5,740 nucleotides of DNA from an uncultured Allobaculum sp. GTDB lineage: Bacteria > Bacillota_I > Bacilli_A > Erysipelotrichales > Erysipelotrichaceae. The DNA lies in the NCBI GenBank assembly GCA_948467695.1, contig CAOKFJ010000132.1, forward strand, positions 1 to 5,740, in the 5' to 3' direction. Below are positions 1 to 5,451 of this stretch, one piece after another (the stretch's first letter is position 1; every line of letters begins with the position of its first letter). The translations under genes and the position numbers were made by a program. The notes beneath the pieces were generated by a model. That model was given only the letters and a program-made list of their open reading frames with translations, did not search any database and was not told where the DNA came from.

Positions 1-108
1 CCGGACGAAGAAGTGCGCATTCCTCAATGGATTGAGGTTATACGTGAGGTAACCGATGATCCGGCGTATCGAAATTCTTCGATTGCGCGCATGAATCTTG
101 GTTCGTAA
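1..108 (+). CDS. CYTH domain protein, C-terminal fragment
   Basis: This is an open frame from base 1 to the TAA at 106-108, with its start outside the window, so only the last 35 residues are visible. The segment W-I-E-V-I-R-E-V-T-D-D-P-A-Y-R-N-S-S-I-A resembles the C-terminal end of Bacillota CYTH proteins, which typically read W-x-G-x-E-V-T-x-D-x-R-Y-x-N-x-x-L-A. CYTH proteins form a beta-tunnel that hydrolyses or cyclises triphosphate compounds, for example inorganic triphosphatases, thiamine triphosphatases and class IV adenylate cyclases; many Bacillota members have no proven substrate. The catalytic Glu and Lys residues would lie upstream and cannot be checked here. The family call rests on one short motif recalled from memory. 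No clear terminator follows the stop. Confidence 0.6.
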   Translation, partial: PDEEVRIPQWIEVIREVTDDPAYRNSSIARMNLGS

Positions 109-336
109 GCTAGCGCAGAATGAAATAAAGAGCACGCTTTGTGTGCGGGGAAGAAATCGCATACGCAGTCATACCAAATCCGGACTTGTGCTTTCACGGA
201 GTTTTCCCGTGCTGACATGGTTCGGACAAGGATAAATGAAGATTCCATATTGTATATGAATAATTCTTAAGCTTCGACAAAGTCTGTTCCTGCTCATGGG
301 CGAGTGATGTAGAGTGCTTTCAAGGAGGTGCTTGGC

Positions 337-660
337 ATGGCTGGTCATACTGCTGGAAAAAAAGGAAATGGATTCGGTAAGAAAGGATGGTTTGTCGGAG
401 GCGGCTTTCTTGTTCTTGTGCTTTGCATGATTCTGGTTGCGACCAACAGCGCGTCCTGTCAGCGTTCGCTCAAGACGTGGAAATCGGAATACACCGGCGG
501 ACTGGACCGAATTGTCAACGTATACGATATGGAAGGCGATCTGATCGCGACATATGAGGGCAAAATCGATATCCAGGAAAACGACTCCAAAGTACTTTTC
601 GAACTGAACGGAAAACGTTATACCTACTACAACTGTCTGGTTGAAGTTATTGAAAAATAG
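337..660 (+). CDS. Small membrane-anchored or secreted protein of unknown function
   Basis: The protein has 107 residues. The ATG at 337 is preferred because AAGGAGG at 322-328 sits 8 nt before it; an in-frame GTG at 328 would overlap that site. A basic Lys/Gly-rich N-terminus (residues 1-17) leads into one hydrophobic segment (about 18-36), then S-A-S-C at 38-41. This is not a canonical lipobox because -3 is Ser, so the segment may be a membrane anchor or a type I signal peptide rather than a lipoprotein signal. The outer domain carries K-x-W-x-S, G-G-L-D-R-x-V-x-V-Y-D at about 54-64, E-G-K-I-D-I and N-G-K-R-x-x-x-Y-N, which looks like a small beta-rich domain. I recall a similar family of about 100-residue proteins with a C-x-R start and G-G-L-x-R-x-V-x-V-Y-D core in Bacillota, with no known function. 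It appears to be a single-gene unit; no convincing promoter was found in 109-327. Confidence 0.8.
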   Translation: MAGHTAGKKGNGFGKKGWFVGGGFLVLVLCMILVATNSASCQRSLKTWKSEYTGGLDRIVNVYDMEGDLIATYEGKIDIQENDSKVLFELNGKRYTYYNCLVEVIEK

Positions 661-735
661 CGGATTTCTTATCGTTTGCCCAGATGGATTCCCATCCAAT
701 ATCCACTCAAGCAGATTCGTTTGAACATAAATTTT

Positions 736-772
736 GCCCGGAAGAATTGCCGTGACGGCATGACTTCCGGGC
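736..772 (+). terminator. Strong hairpin between convergent genes, probable terminator
   Basis: The 9-bp arms GCCCGGAAG (736-744) and CTTCCGGGC (764-772) are perfectly complementary. They enclose a second small stem, TGCCG / CGGCA with a TGA loop. The hairpin begins 76 nt after the stop of the + strand gene ending at 660 and lies 130 nt beyond the stop of the - strand lipoprotein gene at 903, so it could end both transcripts. The T tract after it is poor (TTGCTGTT on +; no tract on -), so termination efficiency is uncertain. The rest of 661-902 contains only short weak stems, such as ATTCC / GGAAT near 851-865, and nothing recognisable. Confidence 0.6.
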
Positions 773-902
773 TTGCTGTTGTGGGCTGATGTGTTCCTTG
801 TCTGTTGTTTGGATAGAAGGAAAAGAGTGATGCAGGAAAGGGATACGCATTCCGGTTAGGAATCGGAGCGGAGTGCGCCGCAGAGAAGAATAAAAAGAGC
901 AT

Positions 903-1298
903 CTACTCAACGAGCGAGATCGATTGCGTATTGCCAAGCTGAGCCGGATAGCTCTCCAGTATGCATCCATCGTATTTGACGATAACCTTGTCGCCGATCT
1001 GAGGATCGCGAGATCCTTCGATCTCGTCAGCCGGGATGCTTATCTTATCCGAACTGGACAGCTCCCAACTGCCCTCTACGGGCTCGATGATGCAGTAGTT
1101 GCCATCGAGTTCAACGATTTCTGCTTCCATCACTGACCATTCGTCGGTCTGGCTGCCTTTGGACGATGCTGCATCGTTGATCGATACAGCCGCATTGCTG
1201 GTAGAAGCATCGCTAGTCTGTGAAGAAGCGGGTGCTCCAGCGCACCCCGCGCATAGAAGCGAAATCGCGCAAAGCGCTGTACATAGACGAGTATTCAT
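903..1298 (-). CDS. Small lipoprotein, DUF3221/YobA-like domain (paralogue A)
   Basis: The protein has 131 residues. The start at 1298 is chosen because GGAGGTG (complement of 1304-1310) lies 5 nt upstream; longer in-frame starts lack such a site. Residues 1-18 form a lipoprotein-type signal ending L-L-C-A-G with lipidated Cys19; the -3 residue is Cys rather than the usual Leu, so this lipobox is slightly atypical. Residues 20-55 form a Ser/Thr/Ala/Asp-rich tether. Residues 57-131 form a small beta-rich domain with Y-C-I-I-E-P, an S-S-S-D-K-I-S-I-P strand, I-G-D-K-V-I-V-K-Y-D-G and L-E-S-Y-P-A-Q. The V-G-D-x-V, Y-D-G, E-S-Y-P-A-Q pattern resembles DUF3221 (Bacillus YobA-like) proteins, whose function is unknown. 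It would sit on the outer face of the membrane. It is the downstream copy of a tandem pair and follows a leader hairpin that could limit read-through from its neighbour. Confidence 0.85.
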   Translation of the reverse strand: MNTRLCTALCAISLLCAGCAGAPASSQTSDASTSNAAVSINDAASSKGSQTDEWSVMEAEIVELDGNYCIIEPVEGSWELSSSDKISIPADEIEGSRDPQIGDKVIVKYDGCILESYPAQLGNTQSISLVE

Positions 1299-1321
1299 AG
1301 TTACACCTCCAAAAATATATG

Positions 1322-1402
1322 AAAAAAACAATAGTCGAAGCAGCAGTTCTATGTTGGATTTTGTGAAGGACATCTGATTGTCAGGCTTTCTGCTTCGAAT
1401 AT
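1322..1402 (-). terminator. Long hairpin with U7 tract between the paired lipoprotein genes
   Basis: On the - strand, ATATTCGAAGCAG (complement of 1390-1402) pairs with CTGCTTCGACTAT (complement of 1331-1343) over 13 positions with one mismatch. A 46-nt loop intervenes and contains a small CTGA-CAA-TCAG stem. The hairpin is followed by TG and seven T (complement of 1322-1330). This is the shape of a rho-independent terminator with an unusually large loop. It starts 28 nt after the stop of the upstream lipoprotein gene and ends 11 nt before the Shine-Dalgarno site of the downstream one. It could therefore terminate the first gene, attenuate the second, or both. No promoter can be placed between the T tract and the ribosome site. 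Confidence 0.5.
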
Positions 1403-1429
1403 GGTCAGAGTCAGTCCCTGATTCGCTGG

Positions 1430-1810
1430 TTACTCGACGAGACGGATTGAGCGTGTCTCGCCAAACTGTGCTGGATTGGATTCTAGAATGCGTCCATCGT
1501 ATTCGAGGATCACTTCATCTCCAACTTCCGGTGGACGCGAACCTTCGATGTGGCTTACAGGAAGATAGTAATCACCGGGATTGGAGTGGATCACATCGCT
1601 GAGCGTGGGAACGATAATGCACCAGTCTTTGTCGATTTCCGTGATCTGTCCTTCGAATATCTTCCATTCTGAAGAACTGCTCTCCATTGATGCAGACGTG
1701 TCATTCGATGCATTTCGTTCATCGCTGGTCTTTACAGATAAAGATGGATCTGCACATCCGGCAAATACAAGCAAGAGGGCGCAAAGCGCAGCGCAAAACC
1801 GATAATTCAT
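1430..1810 (-). CDS. Small lipoprotein, DUF3221/YobA-like domain (paralogue B)
   Basis: The protein has 126 residues. The start at 1810 is supported by GGAGGTGA (complement of 1815-1822) 4 nt upstream. Its layout matches paralogue A: an 18-residue lipoprotein signal ending V-F-A-G with Cys19, a Ser/Thr/Asn/Asp-rich tether to about residue 47, then a 74-residue domain (53-126) that aligns with A without gaps at 37 of 74 identities, counted by eye. Shared blocks are C-I-I-x-P, I-E-G-S-R-x-P, G-D-x-V-I, Y-D-G-x-I-L-E-S, P-A-Q-x-G and S-I-x-L-V-E. The family motif E-S-Y-P-A-Q is E-S-N-P-A-Q here, and the middle strand is divergent. The signal peptides are also alike (13 of the first 20 residues), so the whole gene was duplicated. 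Function is unknown; an extracytoplasmic lipid-anchored role is inferred. It is probably the first gene of a two-gene unit. Confidence 0.85.
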   Translation of the reverse strand: MNYRFCAALCALLLVFAGCADPSLSVKTSDERNASNDTSASMESSSSEWKIFEGQITEIDKDWCIIVPTLSDVIHSNPGDYYLPVSHIEGSRPPEVGDEVILEYDGRILESNPAQFGETRSIRLVE

Positions 1811-1837
1811 GTTGTCACCTCCACAATCTGCAAACGT

Positions 1838-1888
1838 TAAACAATCCATGGATGTTTATATGTATATAGTGACATGAGAACACGTCAC
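1838..1888 (-). promoter_or_regulatory. Candidate promoter with two symmetric elements before lipoprotein B
   Basis: Reading the - strand, GTGACG (complement of 1883-1888) could serve as -35 and TATACA (complement of 1861-1866) as -10, with a 16-nt spacer. The match to sigma-A consensus is moderate. The -35 is part of a 5-bp inverted repeat, GTGAC-N10-GTCAC (1869-1888). Just downstream, 1838-1858 holds a second quasi-palindrome with 10-bp arms, TAAAC-(A)-ATCCA / TGGAT-GTTTA. Such symmetry around a start point suggests repressor binding or a 5' hairpin, but neither is shown. Confidence 0.35.
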
Positions 1889-1946
1889 TGGTTCTGGATT
1901 TTGAGAACGATAAGAAAACTTTAGAAGCTCTTCTGATTTGCGAATG

Positions 1947-1978
1947 AAAACAGGCACTCGATTAGTATCGAGTGCCTG
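1947..1978 (-). terminator. Rho-independent terminator of the GNAT gene
   Basis: The 12-bp arms 1951-1962 (CAGGCACTCGAT) and 1967-1978 are perfectly complementary around a 4-nt loop. On the - strand the hairpin starts 2 nt after the acetyltransferase stop codon (1981-1983) and is followed by TTTTCATT. Position and orientation fit termination of the gene at 1981-2481. It also insulates the downstream lipoprotein genes, which have their own candidate promoter. Confidence 0.85.
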
Positions 1979-1980
1979 AA

Positions 1981-2481
1981 CTATTTAAGTTTTCCATAGA
2001 TGCAGTCGCTGTAGGAGCGGCCGTTTTTGTATATCGCGTTTCTTTTGATGCCCTCAAGTTCGAAGCCGTTTTTCTCGAGAACTCTTCTCGAGGCAGTATT
2101 CGGTTCATAGACAAGACCGGTAATGCGAGTGATATCGAGTGTTTCAAATGCGATTTCGCAGATCTGTCTGGCCGCTTCGGTCATGATTCCTTTCGATTTG
2201 GCTTCGGGAAGGAGATAGTAGCCGATCTCGGCATCTTTGCAGAAAACGTCGGTGTTCTGTTCTACCGAGATGTTGCCGACGATTTTTCCATCGACAAGAA
2301 TTTCGCGAAAGACGCCGTTCTTTCCTTCGCTTTCTTTCACCATGTTCAGCCACCATGCGGCAGCTTCTTCGGTATACGGATCGGGGATACGACCGGACAG
2401 ATAGCTTCGATCGATCGCGTTGCACATCATGATCAGCGCATCCTTGTCTTCAGGACGCCATTTTCTTAGTTCGATCTTCAT
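1981..2481 (-). CDS. GNAT family N-acetyltransferase, RimJ/RimL type
   Basis: The protein has 166 residues, normal for this class. The start at 2481 is supported by GGAGGTG (complement of 2489-2495) 7 nt upstream; an upstream in-frame ATG at 2538 lacks a ribosome site. The N-terminus I-E-L-R-K-W-R-P-E-D opens a typical GNAT fold. The mid-domain has V-D-G-K-I-V-G-N-I-S-V, then A-E-I-G-Y-Y-L (84-90) and the acetyl-CoA loop region K-S-K-G-I-M-T-E-A (about 95-103), as in Acetyltransf_3 members. N-T-A-S-R-R-V-L-E-K-N-G-F-E-L-E-G (128-144) is the C-terminal cofactor-binding helix and strand seen in RimJ/RimL-like enzymes. It should transfer acetyl from acetyl-CoA to an amino group in the cytoplasm. 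The substrate (ribosomal protein N-terminus, small amine or antibiotic) cannot be inferred. It appears to be a single-gene unit with its own terminator. Confidence 0.92.
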   Translation of the reverse strand: MKIELRKWRPEDKDALIMMCNAIDRSYLSGRIPDPYTEEAAAWWLNMVKESEGKNGVFREILVDGKIVGNISVEQNTDVFCKDAEIGYYLLPEAKSKGIMTEAARQICEIAFETLDITRITGLVYEPNTASRRVLEKNGFELEGIKRNAIYKNGRSYSDCIYGKLK

Positions 2482-2509
2482 ATTCGTGCACCTCCATAAT
2501 TTGAGTCTG

Positions 2510-2518
2510 ATTATTGCA
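2510..2518 (-). promoter_or_regulatory. Possible extended -10 element for the GNAT gene
   Basis: On the - strand, TG-C-AATAAT (complement of 2510-2518) fits an extended -10 (TGn plus five of six TATAAT bases). It would give a transcript starting near 2503, about 20 nt before the start codon and just upstream of the ribosome site. No good -35 is present at 17 nt, which extended -10 promoters tolerate. Confidence 0.35.
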
Positions 2519-2674
2519 CATACCTGACGCATACGCACGATTCATCAAAAAGATGTTGATAAACCTTAAGGAAATCAAAGAAACGATCCGTTTTTTAGGG
2601 AGTAAGGAATGTTGAAATCAGCGCATAGACGAAAAGTTCAGTGCCGATAGATTCGGAATAATGAGCCAGCCGCA

Positions 2675-3238
2675 TCAGGATAGGGTACGGCTTTGCAGAA
2701 TCTTTCTCATCACATAGTCTGTCTGCACGTCATCTCCCATCGTGAAAGAGTGAGTGCCGATTTCATAGAAACCATGCCTTTCATAAAACTGCAGGGCACG
2801 TTCGTTTTTCTCCCAGACGCCTAACCATACGTATTCTTTATTCCGCGTGGCTGCGATAGTTATGGCGTACTCCATTAGAAAGTGTCCATAACCGCGTCTC
2901 TGATACGCCTTGTCTACGTAGATCCGTTCGATTTCCAACGCGTCTGGGTCATAGAGGTCTGTCTGTGCATCGTTTTCGTTAAGTTTCAGGTAACCGGCGA
3001 GCTGTCCGTCTGCATACAAAAAGAAGAAGTAAGAATTTGGATTGCGTAATTCCTTGCCAAGCACATCCAGGTCATAAGCTGAATTCAGATACGCATTCAT
3101 GTTCTCTTCGGTATTCATTGCCGCAAACGTATCGAAATAGGTTTTTCGGGAGAATGCCTGAAGTAGAGAAAGATCCTGCAGTGTGCATCTTCTCATGAAC
3201 AGAGAAGGGGCGTTCGCGGACTCATCTGCTTTTTTCAT
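2675..3238 (-). CDS. paiA: PaiA-type polyamine N-acetyltransferase (GNAT)
   Basis: The protein has 187 residues. The start at 3238 is chosen because AAGGAGG (complement of 3243-3249) lies 4 nt upstream. The frame stays open to 3373, but that extension has no ribosome site and no family resemblance. The sequence resembles Bacillus subtilis PaiA as I recall it: D-T-F, E-N-M-x-A-Y-L-x-S-A, Y-F-F-F-L-Y, L-E-I-E-R-I-Y-V (about 101-108), acetyl-CoA loop Q-R-R-G-Y-G (113-118), W-L-G-V-W-E-K-N-E-R-A (about 138-148), F-Y-E-R-H-G-F and H-S-F-T-M-G-D-D-V-Q-T-D. PaiA acetylates spermidine and spermine, with weaker activity on other amines, and influences sporulation and degradative enzyme production in B. 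subtilis. The usual partner paiB is not adjacent. Fourteen residues before M-R-R-C-T-L-Q-D are extra compared with PaiA. Exact substrate is inferred. No strong terminator follows; an imperfect 5-bp stem spans the stop codon. Confidence 0.85.
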   Translation of the reverse strand: MKKADESANAPSLFMRRCTLQDLSLLQAFSRKTYFDTFAAMNTEENMNAYLNSAYDLDVLGKELRNPNSYFFFLYADGQLAGYLKLNENDAQTDLYDPDALEIERIYVDKAYQRRGYGHFLMEYAITIAATRNKEYVWLGVWEKNERALQFYERHGFYEIGTHSFTMGDDVQTDYVMRKILQSRTLS

Positions 3239-3286
3239 ACTGCCTCCTTGTGCATTGCCTGAACGCATCGCTATTTGTTGAGTTGC

Positions 3287-3303
3287 CTTCATCTTTGATG
3301 AAG
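3287..3303 (-). promoter_or_regulatory. Short perfect inverted repeat upstream of paiA
   Basis: CTTCATC-TTT-GATGAAG has perfect 7-bp arms and a 3-nt centre. It lies 49-65 nt upstream of the paiA start codon. In RNA it would be a stable small hairpin in the 5' leader; in DNA it could be an operator. No T tract follows it on the - strand, so it is not a terminator. A clear promoter was not found here, although a TATACT hexamer lies about 35 nt further upstream without a good -35. Confidence 0.3.
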
Positions 3304-3533
3304 CGTGCCCAGGATATTCATGAAATTCAGTATAGGCGAACAAACGGCAGTTTTGATACGGAATGCGTTTCATCAGAGCGCTTTGTCATAACCAGAAAGG
3401 ATTATGAGCATCAGAACAATGGGGCGATACAAAGTTTGTTGATTGTTTATCGTCGATCGCGGTTCATGGTTGTCGACTGCTGCTCATGGGATTATTCCTC
3501 AAGACGGGTTTAAAACTCTGCGAATATCGGCTA
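3304..3533 (-). other. Non-coding gap where comGC would be expected
   Basis: I translated the - strand after the comGB stop (3534-3536) in the three frames as far as the open region leading into paiA. All have early stops. None encodes a prepilin leader (G-F-T-L-x-E followed by a hydrophobic stretch) or any other pseudopilin-like segment. The longest stretches are short and lack ribosome sites. No T-tailed hairpin that would end the comG transcript was seen; only a loose GTCGA / TCGAC pair near 3451-3477. Confidence 0.6.
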
Positions 3534-4571
3534 TCACATGCTTTCAAGCATCGTCAGCGGTTCGAGCATGATCTGATAGACCGAAAGGGCAAGGACGCCG
3601 ACAAATGCATAGGAGATGTAGAGCAGTATCGTGGTGAATGTTTTGAGTTTCTTTTCGAAAATCAGCGCGCTGCTTTTCTGATACGTCTTCATCATGTCTT
3701 GCATGCGCGTTCCTTTGGCGCCGATTTCAAAGAAGCGGATAAAGAGCGGATCGAGCCGTTCGTCTTTCTGTATGCACTGGTACAGACTGAAGCCTCCTTT
3801 CATCTCTTTCATCCAGCGTCTCCATAGAATCTCGCAGAACGGAAAGCATTTTGAATCGTGTATGAGCGTCCAGAGCTGTTTTGTGGAAAGCCCCGCCGTC
3901 TGGGTGCATTCGAAAAGAGAAGCGCATTCCATGGAGCACAGATAGCGCAGAATCGGCATACGAAAGAGCGCGCTTGAATAGCGGGAAGCCTGGCGGGGAA
4001 GAAGAATCATCCACAAGGCGGTTATGGCCATAAGCGCGATGAAAATCCAGAAGAGTAGAGAAGCCGTCTGCAAAAAGGCAAGCAGAGGGATGTTCTGCGC
4101 CGATTCATTCATCAAAGCAGGCACAATCGAAAACGAGAAAAACCAGATCAGTGCGGTCGCAAACGCCATGATAAAGAGCGGGTAGCTTCCTTTCTGCACA
4201 AGCGTTCCATAGATGGACTTGCGTGAAGCATCCAGGCGCTCATCGAATTCCAGAGCAGACGTTAAGGGGAAATTCTGCATAAGCACGCCCATCTGCCGCA
4301 TGCGTCTTCCTTTCTGTCCCAGAATAATGCGATCAAACGCGACGCCTGATTCGAGAAGGCGAAGAATCTGTTCCTCTCTTGCAAAAGACATCTTCACCGC
4401 GTCAAGAAACGGAATGCCGTCATGAAGAAGCAGGGCAAAGATTTCCATTTCGCGCTGCTCAATGAGCGGCATTTTCTGTCTGCGAAAGGCAGGTTTCAAA
4501 AGAAAGTCCCGGATCTGCTCCGTCTTTGTTTTCGAAGAGTTTCTCGATGTCTTCTTCATTCCATAGTTCAT
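3534..4571 (-). CDS. comGB: ComGB, competence pseudopilus membrane platform protein
   Basis: The protein has 345 residues, usual for ComGB (about 320-360). The start at 4571 is chosen for AAAGGAG (complement of 4579-4585) 7 nt upstream; an upstream in-frame ATG at 4616 has no site. After a basic, Ser/Lys-rich N-terminus (1-37), the first type II secretion F domain spans about 38-155 (E-I-F-A-L-L-L-H-D-G-I-P-F-L-D-A-V near its start) and ends in a membrane segment at about 131-153. A second membrane segment lies at about 169-191. The second F domain covers about 203-331 with the family-like A-G-L-S-T-K-Q-L-W and G-x-x-L-x-x-C-I, and the last membrane segment is at about 313-335. Three membrane segments and two repeats are typical of the PilC/GspF/ComGB family. 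It would form the membrane platform that ComGA acts on during pseudopilus assembly for DNA uptake. It overlaps comGA by 113 nt, and no pilin gene follows. Confidence 0.9.
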   Translation of the reverse strand: MNYGMKKTSRNSSKTKTEQIRDFLLKPAFRRQKMPLIEQREMEIFALLLHDGIPFLDAVKMSFAREEQILRLLESGVAFDRIILGQKGRRMRQMGVLMQNFPLTSALEFDERLDASRKSIYGTLVQKGSYPLFIMAFATALIWFFSFSIVPALMNESAQNIPLLAFLQTASLLFWIFIALMAITALWMILLPRQASRYSSALFRMPILRYLCSMECASLFECTQTAGLSTKQLWTLIHDSKCFPFCEILWRRWMKEMKGGFSLYQCIQKDERLDPLFIRFFEIGAKGTRMQDMMKTYQKSSALIFEKKLKTFTTILLYISYAFVGVLALSVYQIMLEPLTMLESM

Positions 4572-5406
4572 AGATGCACTCCTTTCTTTCGTTCGAGCGG
4601 ACAAGCCGGCATACAATGATGCCTTTCAGTACCGTCTTAAGCTGGGCAGAATCGATACCTAAATCCATCAGGCGGTACAGACATTCGATTCCACTTCCGC
4701 AGTGCAGTGTTGTATAGACGACATGCCCGGTCAGTGATGCGCGCAGCGTCATTTTTGCGGTATAGGCATTGCGGCATTCGCCAAAGAAAAGCAGATCGGG
4801 GTCGTGCCGCAGCAGTTCGGCAATCGAGTTTTCATACGTGATGCCTCTGGCTTCGTTAACCTGAATCTGAACCATGTCCGGTTCATGAATTTCGATCGGA
4901 TCTTCGAGCGTGACAATTTTCCAGGCGTGATGTTCAAGGATTTCGTTGAGCATCGCATGAATTGTCGTGGATTTGCCCGATCCCGTCGGTCCGCAGGCGA
5001 TGATCAGTCCGCGTTCCGTTTCCGCCATGCGTTCAAGACGCGCTATGGCTTCTTTGTTTGAACAGAGATCGCCAAGCTTGAAGTGCCGGCTTGTGTGCAG
5101 AAGACGAATCACACCAGTCTGCACGGAGTCGGTATTCATCAAAGAGAAACGGCATTCGATATTCTCGCCAAAAACATCGATAGAGAATTCAGTCGACTGC
5201 GGCTTGTATGGAGAACACAAATCCATACCGGAGATGAATTTGAGATACTCCAGAAAATCGATATGAAAAATATCCTGGTCCAGTATTTCAAGTCCATTGT
5301 CTGTACGCAGCGAGACGATCAGATCATCCGCGCGCTGTTCAAGATGGATATCAGTCGCCTGGCGTCGCAGCGCAAGGCGGATCAGCAGTTTGCAAAGTTG
5401 TTTCAT
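4459..5406 (-). CDS. comGA: ComGA, competence pseudopilus traffic ATPase
   Basis: The protein has 315 residues, near the usual size (about 310-360). The N-terminus (L-L-I-R-L-A-L-R-R-Q-A-T-D-I-H-L-E) is typical of the family. Its ribosome site is weak (GAGGG 6 nt before ATG 5406). Secretion-ATPase motifs appear in order: Walker A G-P-T-G-S-G-K-S-T (139-147), Asp box T-L-E-D-P-I-E (166-172), Walker B region H-D-P-D-L-L-F-F-G-E (201-210), and His box T-G-H-V-V-Y-T-T-L-H (226-235). The segment after Walker B reads G-E-C-R-N-A-Y-T-A instead of the common G-E-I-R-D-x-E-T-A, so a conserved Asp is Asn. ComGA is a cytoplasmic hexameric ATPase that powers pseudopilin assembly through ComGB in natural transformation. 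It is the first gene of the operon and is transcribed away from the yoaK-like gene. Its last 37 codons overlap the start of comGB in another frame. Confidence 0.92.
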   Translation of the reverse strand: MKQLCKLLIRLALRRQATDIHLEQRADDLIVSLRTDNGLEILDQDIFHIDFLEYLKFISGMDLCSPYKPQSTEFSIDVFGENIECRFSLMNTDSVQTGVIRLLHTSRHFKLGDLCSNKEAIARLERMAETERGLIIACGPTGSGKSTTIHAMLNEILEHHAWKIVTLEDPIEIHEPDMVQIQVNEARGITYENSIAELLRHDPDLLFFGECRNAYTAKMTLRASLTGHVVYTTLHCGSGIECLYRLMDLGIDSAQLKTVLKGIIVCRLVRSNERKECIYELWNEEDIEKLFENKDGADPGLSFETCLSQTENAAH

Positions 5407-5425
5407 GGAGGTCCCTCACTATGTA

Positions 5426-5437
5426 ATTCGCAAAAAA
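5426..5437 (-). promoter_or_regulatory. Possible competence-sigma -10-like box before comGA
   Basis: On the - strand a run of six T is followed by GCGAAT (complement of 5426-5437), about 20 nt before the comGA start. Competence sigma factors of Gram-positives (streptococcal ComX and SigH-like) use a -10 with a CGAAT or GAAT core. A matching -35 was not recognised, so this is suggestive only. No clear ComK box (paired AAAA-N5-TTTT) was found. Confidence 0.2.
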
Positions 5438-5451
5438 CGCGGGTGATGGGC

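Noticed and set aside
195..211. CACGG / CCGTG stem between the CYTH gene and the small membrane protein gene
   Set aside because: It has only 5 bp and no T tract on either side; too weak to call a terminator.
1299..1373. N-terminal extension of lipoprotein A to an ATG at 1373
   Set aside because: It would run through the hairpin and T tract and bury the lipoprotein signal; the strong ribosome site supports 1298.
1972..2469. + strand open frame of 165 codons
   Set aside because: It is the complement-strand shadow of the GNAT gene, which has clear motifs and a ribosome site.
2609..2650. 13-codon + strand ORF between the two acetyltransferases
   Set aside because: It is very short, its ribosome site is poorly placed, and there is no supporting family or context.
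2668..2692. AGCCG / CGGCT stem spanning the paiA stop codon
   Set aside because: It has a 5-bp stem, a 15-nt loop and no adjacent T tract; it could be chance.
3239..3373. N-terminal extension of the paiA frame to an ATG at 3373
   Set aside because: The extension has no ribosome site and no PaiA resemblance, while AAGGAGG precedes the ATG at 3238.
3486..3827. + strand open frame of 113 codons
   Set aside because: It is antisense to the well-supported comGB coding region and lacks a start signal or family match.
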